Origin: Clavelina lepadiformis
Lineage: Eukaryota; Chordata; Ascidiacea; Aplousobranchia; Clavelinidae
Assembly (NCBI RefSeq): GCF_947623445.1
Contig: NC_135243.1
Coordinates: 21,584,479 to 21,648,478 of the forward strand
Reading direction: 5' to 3'
Length of the DNA stretch: 64,000 nucleotides
A model generated the notes under the pieces. The model had not been told where the DNA came from. It did not search any database and worked only from the letters and a program-made list of their open reading frames with translations. Position numbers and translations under genes: made by a program. Position 1 is the first letter of the stretch. Every line of letters begins with the position of its first letter. Below, piece after piece: positions 60,938 to 64,000 of this stretch.

Positions 60938-61138
60938 CAAGTGAGACCTCGTTAATCCGGACCACTTCGTTTCGTCAAAAAATGTCGGTTTAGCGGGGTT
61001 TCCGGATTATTGGAAAGTAAAAAATCAATCAATCTTGCAAATGCAGCACCGTGTTCAAAACGCAGTATGCACCTTACTCCAATTCTAAGTACCGAGTTTC
61101 AGGCTGGACAGCAACTAAAATAAAATTATATTTCTTGT

Positions 61139-61212
61139 ATGATCCGACCCAGTGTCGAACCCCAGAACCACCGTATTAAACACGAATGCTCTAAGCCAGA
61201 AGTGACGATCAT
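61139..61212 (-). tRNA. tRNA-like sequence, probably a pseudogene or SINE head
   Basis: A 74-nt minus-strand stretch has a six-pair acceptor-like stem (ATGATC with GATCAT), an A-box-like GGCTTAGAGC, an anticodon-like stem CGT/ACG with loop GTTTAAT, and a B-box-like GGTTCGACAC. The T stem pairs poorly and the loop would give anticodon UUA (matching a stop codon), so a working tRNA is unlikely. Confidence 0.3.
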
Positions 61213-61767
61213 GCGGCCGCAAATCGGTTTGACAACCGCTCTTGCATGGCGAAGCATTCCGGCGAGACCAGCAGTCTAGAACTTTCTTAGGCCTGTTTCC
61301 AATTTTTGCGCAATGCGATATCAAAAGCTGATAGCACGATTGAGTCGCAGCAGTATGTCTTCAATAGATTGCCGCACTCAACCTTCGTAATGTACGTATT
61401 TTTTTGCGACCGCGGAAGCGTTGTTTGTTAGTGTTGATGAACAATTTATTTTTTCGTTTCTAAAATACTGTACAGTATTTCATAGTATGACTAAAAAGCT
61501 GTGCGGCTTACTCAGCTGTAACTGACAAAGTGGCTTGCCACAACGAATAGGACCGTCACCGCTGCTACAACGTCATTATGCAACGCAATTATGCGTAGAT
61601 AAATAATTGTTTCGTCAACAAACTAACATAGTGTATTAGGACAATCGTGAATCATTTTCGCTTAACTGTTAATAATAATCCGGTTTATCGGATTTTATTG
61701 CTATTGATTTAGCACATTTGTTCCAAAACTTTTGTGTCGGAGTCGGACAGCGGGGTTTCCGGATTAA

Positions 61768-62321
61768 CCCTATTCTAACTAGGCTTGGCTTCTCCCGCAC
61801 ACTGTCATAGCAAAACGTGGCGTACAGTTGCATTGTTTGCTGTAGAAACTTGAAATTTGGTGACTTTTCCTAAAAAATGTTCAGCTATCTGTCCATGTTT
61901 GTTTGATAAAGTTAGATTTTGTAATTTTTAAGATATTGCGATATTTTCATAATTTTCCTCTGCTTTGCTCTGCTCTCCGCATTGTACCGTATTACTTATT
62001 TACGCACCAATAACTCGACTAACTATTCTCTTTCGTTCTCTTCTCGCGGTCAGCTGGTCTTCCGCACAGCGGGGACGCGGCGTAACAAGAAGAATTTCTA
62101 GAAATGTGTCACTTTTAGAAATACTTAATTTACACTAAATTCACTTTCTTTAGTTTTACAATTATGATGTATACAGGAAGCCAGATGATTTTTCTACTAA
62201 CCTGTCAAAATCCGATCAGTTTATGACGTATAGTTTTCTAGTAATTAACGATTGAAAATGTGTGTGCGGGGTCGGCCACACCTAGTTTTTTAGTAAACTC
62301 GCGAGCCTGGTTAGGATAGGG
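61768..62321. mobile_element. TTAA-target MITE, copy 2, nested
   Basis: 554 bp, ends CCCTATTCTAACTAGGCT and CCCTATCCTAACCAGGCT (right reversed), TTAA on both sides (61764-61767, 62322-62325). Closely similar over its whole length to copy 1 at 15036-15588. Confidence 0.88.
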
Positions 62322-62437
62322 TTAAAGGGGTAAAATGCATAGGAAGAAATCCGTTCCCGGCAGTTTTGTGTCGGATAGCGGGGATTCCGGTTCATCGGGG
62401 TACGGATTAACGAGGTCCCACTGTACATACTGTATAG

Positions 62438-62930
62438 CAGGGGTGGCCAAACTGCGGCTCTTTGAGCCTTTAATTGCGGCTCTTTAATGAATTTGCATTG
62501 TTGAATTAGACATGCATTTTCCCGGTCTAGACGAGTTGTTTAATCAGATTATGAAACAATGCGTTCTATCACACGTAGTAACGATGGACTCATTGTTAGT
62601 AATAATCAAATTACACTCCAAAAGGGACATTATTGTACAGAAGTGTGCTAACTTGTACACTGTAGTTAAGTAAACTGTCAGTTTGAAGCTGTACCTCAGG
62701 GCTGACCTAGTTTTAAGTCTCGGTTACGGTTACACTAATAATTGCAAAAAGAGTGTGTGAAGCCCAGGTGGAGACTCATAGATTCACCATGCAGCACTAA
62801 TGTTTATCAATAGCTACACTTCGTTGTAAGTGAATAAATTCGTGTTTTTTATTGTGCTTGTGTTGCGGCTCTTTTAAAGCTCTAATTGGTAATATGCGGC
62901 TCGAGCATGAAGCAGGTCTGGCCACCCCTG
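62438..62930. mobile_element. hAT-type MITE with a core shared with foldback-like element 1
   Basis: Ends CAGGGGTGGCCAAACTGC and CAGGGGTGGCCAGACCTGC (right reversed), perfect 8-bp target duplication CTGTATAG (62430-62437, 62931-62938). Its core 62510-62755 (CATGCATTTTCCCGGTCTAG...) matches 20094-20300. Confidence 0.9.
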
Positions 62931-62945
62931 CTGTATAGTGTATAC

Positions 62946-63303
62946 CAGGGGTCGGGAACCTTTTTGGCGAAGGAGCCATGAAAGCCACTTATTGTTAATT
63001 TTTTTTCCGTTAGAGCCATGTAATATTTTTCAACACTTAATGCAACTAACGTGTGCATTTTTAAGCAAAACCAACTATTTTAGACAACGGTAAATGTCTG
63101 AATTTACTCTTTAATAACATGCTAATTACTGTTAATGCGATTTCTGGTGCTGCATGGTACAGAAATTACAAAACTACAAATAACAGAAAAGTTTTATTCG
63201 TAACAATTGTGCTAAGAAATGCCAGCTTAGATTTATCTGCGAGCCAGATGCCGCCATCAAAAGAGCCATATCTGGCTCGCGAGCCATAGGTTCCCGACCT
63301 CTG
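62946..63303. mobile_element. hAT-type MITE
   Basis: Ends CAGGGGTCGGGAACC and CAGAGGTCGGGAACC (right reversed), perfect 8-bp target duplication GTGTATAC (62938-62945, 63304-63311). It starts 15 bp after the previous MITE, and the two duplications share one base. Confidence 0.9.
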
Positions 63304-63311
63304 GTGTATAC

Positions 63312-64000
63312 GCTTAAAGTTTGGTTAAAACTAGAGTAATCCACAATTCACAGGAGAGGAGAGGGAATAAATAGACTGAAATATTGGCAACCAATAGACT
63401 TGGTGTGGAGAATGAAATATCCGCCGAATACGAGTATTAAACGTCATCCCAATACCAGGGCATCACACTAACACCCGCTCTTCTAATAGTCTCGCAGTTA
63501 GGGTATTTGTGTTTAGCAAATGTATTTTTAAAAGCTTGTCTTCTCTGTCTGTCGCCTGTACGACGTCAGTAATGTTTCGATTTGTGGAACACATCGTAGA
63601 AATCTACGTACACTGGCCGGCTTAACTAGTCGAACGAGGCCGCGCGCGATACCTTTTCTCCCGACAGCCTGGTCGACGACAACATAAAATAGCGAACAAA
63701 TTAAATACAGTAACCCAATGATTTGGACTGCTCGTTTCTGAATGAAAATTTAAAGGGTTAGTTTTTAGTAATAGTTTTGTTCATAGTTTAGTAATAATAA
63801 CAGTAACAGTTTAACAACTACAGTATATTTAAATAATATCTCTTAAAAGCATAAAACGTAAACTTACCCTCCTATAAAACAAATGCAAATATCTGATAGC
63901 AATTTTTACAAGTTATAAATGATCTTCTATTTCTTTCCCACCTCTTTCTAATTCCACAATTGTAAATAACCTATACTGTAATTATTAAACTGGTTACTGT
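63312..64000. other. Intergenic, nothing recognised
   Basis: No exon, repeat or RNA gene could be supported to the end of the window. Confidence 0.4.

Larger units (their letters stand above)
60938..62423. mobile_element. Tigger/pogo-like non-autonomous element
   Basis: Ends CAAGTGAGACCTCGTTAATC (left) and CAGTGGGACCTCGTTAATCC (right, reversed), with TA on both sides (60936-60937, 62424-62425). The GACCTCGTTAATCC terminus and TA target are typical of Tigger/pogo. No transposase frame. A TTAA MITE (61768-62321) is nested inside it. Short relatives lie at 7894 and 17252. Confidence 0.82.

Overview
This is an AT-rich metazoan window with compact multi-exon genes. Introns are mostly a few hundred bases and GT-AG, and many short non-autonomous DNA transposons are present. 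Type II membrane fibrinogen-domain proteins, a three-BIR/UBA/RING inhibitor of apoptosis, and this gene structure with abundant MITEs suggest an invertebrate chordate, most likely an ascidian tunicate. That assignment is inference. All genes were rebuilt by eye from splice sites, codon phase and protein motifs.

Layout. 1-4.8 kb: a hAT MITE, then an unrecognised three-exon small-protein gene on the minus strand with a LINE relic in its first intron. 4.8-6.6 kb: a complete seven-exon classical short-chain dehydrogenase (SDR), plus strand. 5.5-39 kb: a locus duplicated in tandem to give three units (A, B, C). Each carries a minus-strand gene for a membrane-anchored fibrinogen-related (FReD) lectin-like protein: A 9.6-14.6 kb, B 18.8-24.8 kb, C 29.4-36.2 kb. 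Unit B also begins with a 5'-truncated SDR copy. The FReD stalk is built from 54-nt phase 1-1 exons inside ~312-bp repeating units: five intact copies in A, five in B, and one recombined 99-nt exon in C. A and B look intact; C looks damaged.

41.2-46.3 kb: a thirteen-exon cIAP/XIAP-like gene (three BIRs, UBA, RING), plus strand. 47.1-47.7 kb: two unrecognised minus-strand reading frames. 48.9-49.9 kb: a three-exon precursor of a small secreted peptide. 51.5-54.4 kb: minus-strand exons of a FLYWCH plus Myb/SANT-like protein with a damaged 5' part. 55.7-57.9 kb: a minus-strand gene with a CxxC...H...H finger and a basic C-terminal domain. 58.3-60.4 kb: a broken piggyBac element with a hAT MITE inside it. 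60.9-63.3 kb: nested and abutting MITEs (Tigger-like, TTAA MITE, two hAT).

Themes. The FReD units show the raw material of repertoire diversification: gene duplication, stalk-exon array turnover and divergence of the presumed ligand pocket. Separately, three unrelated-sequence elements (19.8, 32.6 and 40.4 kb) share one architecture: each end is an array of a short motif spaced about 14-17 bp, inverted at the other end. Two of them have 9-bp target duplications, as in Foldback/MULE-type transposons. No CRISPR array, canonical rRNA or convincing intact tRNA was seen.
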